A program made the position numbers and the translations under genes. From NCBI GenBank assembly GCA_020859745.1, contig JAJBVQ010000093.1, positions 1-8,440 of the forward strand: a stretch of 8,440 nucleotides of DNA, read 5' to 3'. This document shows, piece after piece, positions 7,805 to 8,440 of the stretch. The notes below the pieces were generated by a model that saw nothing but the letters and a program-made list of their open reading frames with translations, did not search any database and was not told the origin of the DNA. Each line of letters opens with the position of its first letter. The stretch's first letter is position 1. Source of the DNA: Rikenellaceae bacterium (GTDB lineage Bacteria; Bacteroidota; Bacteroidia; Bacteroidales; Rikenellaceae).

Positions 7805-7900
7805 GGCAATTTTTTACAGATAACCTCGGATTTGTTAAAAAATAGAATCCTCACCGTATCCTTTATATGACCGGCCCGGCTACTTGAGTCAATAAGAAAC

Positions 7901-7928
7901 AAAAAGAGGAGTGGTCCACTCCTCTTTT
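7901..7928 (-). terminator. Rho-independent terminator of the dihydroorotate dehydrogenase-like gene
   Basis: AAAAGAGGAGTG (7902-7913) pairs perfectly with CACTCCTCTTTT (7917-7928) around a 3-base loop. On the - strand the hairpin ends in a run of five T's and begins 21 bases past the stop codon at 7950. It separates this gene from korAB, so the two are probably not simply one transcript. Confidence 0.88.
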
Positions 7929-7949
7929 CCTATGAAAATAGCTTTCCGG

Positions 7950-8440
7950 CTATTCGTGGTTCGAATAGTATTTCATAAACTGCGTGCGCTCGTACAGCAT
8001 CGGGTTCGGAATGTTCTTGGCGTTCATCCGCCCGATGAAGTCGCGCGTGGTCTGGAAATCGTGCCGGCACATCCAGTCGCCGATAAAGGCGTTGATCTCC
8101 CCGACCACATCCAGTCCCTTTTCATACACCACGCTGGCTATTTCCACCGCCGAAGCGCCCGCCAGCATCGCCTTGACCGCATCCGCACCGGTATGCACAC
8201 CGGTGGAAACCGCCACGTCGATCAACGGCAGGCTGCCGCTGACGAACGCCGTCCAGCGCAATACGTTGGCCAGTTCCGACGAATGGCTGAAAATATCTCC
8301 CGCTTTGACCGTCAACTTTTCGATGTCGATATCGGTCGGATAAAAGCGGTTGAACAGCACCACCCCCTTGACATTCCGGTAGTAAATCTCCCGTACAATA
8401 GCCAGCGGGTTGGTAAATCCGGCGCCGAGCTTCACCGACA
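7950..8440 (-). CDS. Dihydroorotate dehydrogenase-like flavoprotein, C-terminal part (5' end outside window)
   Basis: About 162 C-terminal residues are visible, and the frame is still open at the window edge. A GTG at 8435 is an internal Val codon (SVKLGAGFTNP), not a likely start. The sequence fits the C-terminal half of a TIM-barrel of the dihydroorotate dehydrogenase family. It has a KGVVLFNRF strand, then STGVHTGADAVKAMLAGASAVEIASVVYEKG, which matches the family's FMN phosphate-binding strands and helices. A C-terminal helix follows (RDFIGRMNAKN), ending in YYSNHE. Bacteroidota often carry such a paralogue besides a true PyrD. The serine or cysteine catalytic base would lie upstream of the window, so I cannot say whether this is a true dihydroorotate dehydrogenase. 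Its substrate and electron acceptor are unknown, and pyrD is not assigned. The stop is TAG at 7950-7952, followed by its own terminator. Confidence 0.85.
   Translation of the reverse strand, partial: SVKLGAGFTNPLAIVREIYYRNVKGVVLFNRFYPTDIDIEKLTVKAGDIFSHSSELANVLRWTAFVSGSLPLIDVAVSTGVHTGADAVKAMLAGASAVEIASVVYEKGLDVVGEINAFIGDWMCRHDFQTTRDFIGRMNAKNIPNPMLYERTQFMKYYSNHE

Noticed and set aside
8433..8435. GTG at 8435 as the start of the DHOD-like gene
   Set aside because: The frame is open beyond it to the window edge, and the visible protein is only the C-terminal half of the fold.

Overview
The window looks like ordinary chromosomal DNA from a GC-rich member of the Bacteroidota, most likely the order Bacteroidales. 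An Alistipes-like genus is a reasonable guess, inferred from base composition and gene style rather than a marker gene. The main clues are a long YidC with a large periplasmic domain, a CTP synthase with the variant VAPGFGHRG loop, a fused gamma-alpha 2-oxoacid:ferredoxin oxidoreductase, a multi-repeat DUF349 protein, and the lack of clear Shine-Dalgarno sequences. I see no mobile element, CRISPR array, rRNA or tRNA.

Left half (1-4833, + strand): three genes in series. The 3' part of a DUF349 repeat protein is followed by pyrG (CTP synthase) and yidC (inner-membrane insertase). The pyrG-yidC gap is 11 bases and there is no terminator inside the series, so it reads as one operon. It ends at a strong hairpin at 4856-4886. 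This terminator can work in both directions, because the next genes converge on it.

Right half (4905-8440, - strand): read right to left, there is the 3' part of a dihydroorotate dehydrogenase-like flavoprotein gene with its own terminator (7901-7928). A 178-base AT-richer gap follows, holding the probable korA promoter region and a small inverted repeat. Then come korA and korB, 8 bases apart, encoding the two subunits of a 2-oxoglutarate (2-oxoacid):ferredoxin oxidoreductase. No ferredoxin-like delta subunit gene lies in the window.

The most unusual detail is at the end of the DUF349 gene. An in-frame TAG at 1216-1218 is followed by 28 further sense codons with the same Glu/Thr/Ala/Pro-rich, tail-like composition, ending at a TAA only 10 bases before pyrG. 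This looks like a recent nonsense change, a sequencing error, or possibly leaky termination in a dispensable acidic tail. Otherwise the window is core housekeeping: nucleotide synthesis, membrane protein insertion and anaerobic carbon metabolism. I found no convincing evidence of a previously undescribed system.
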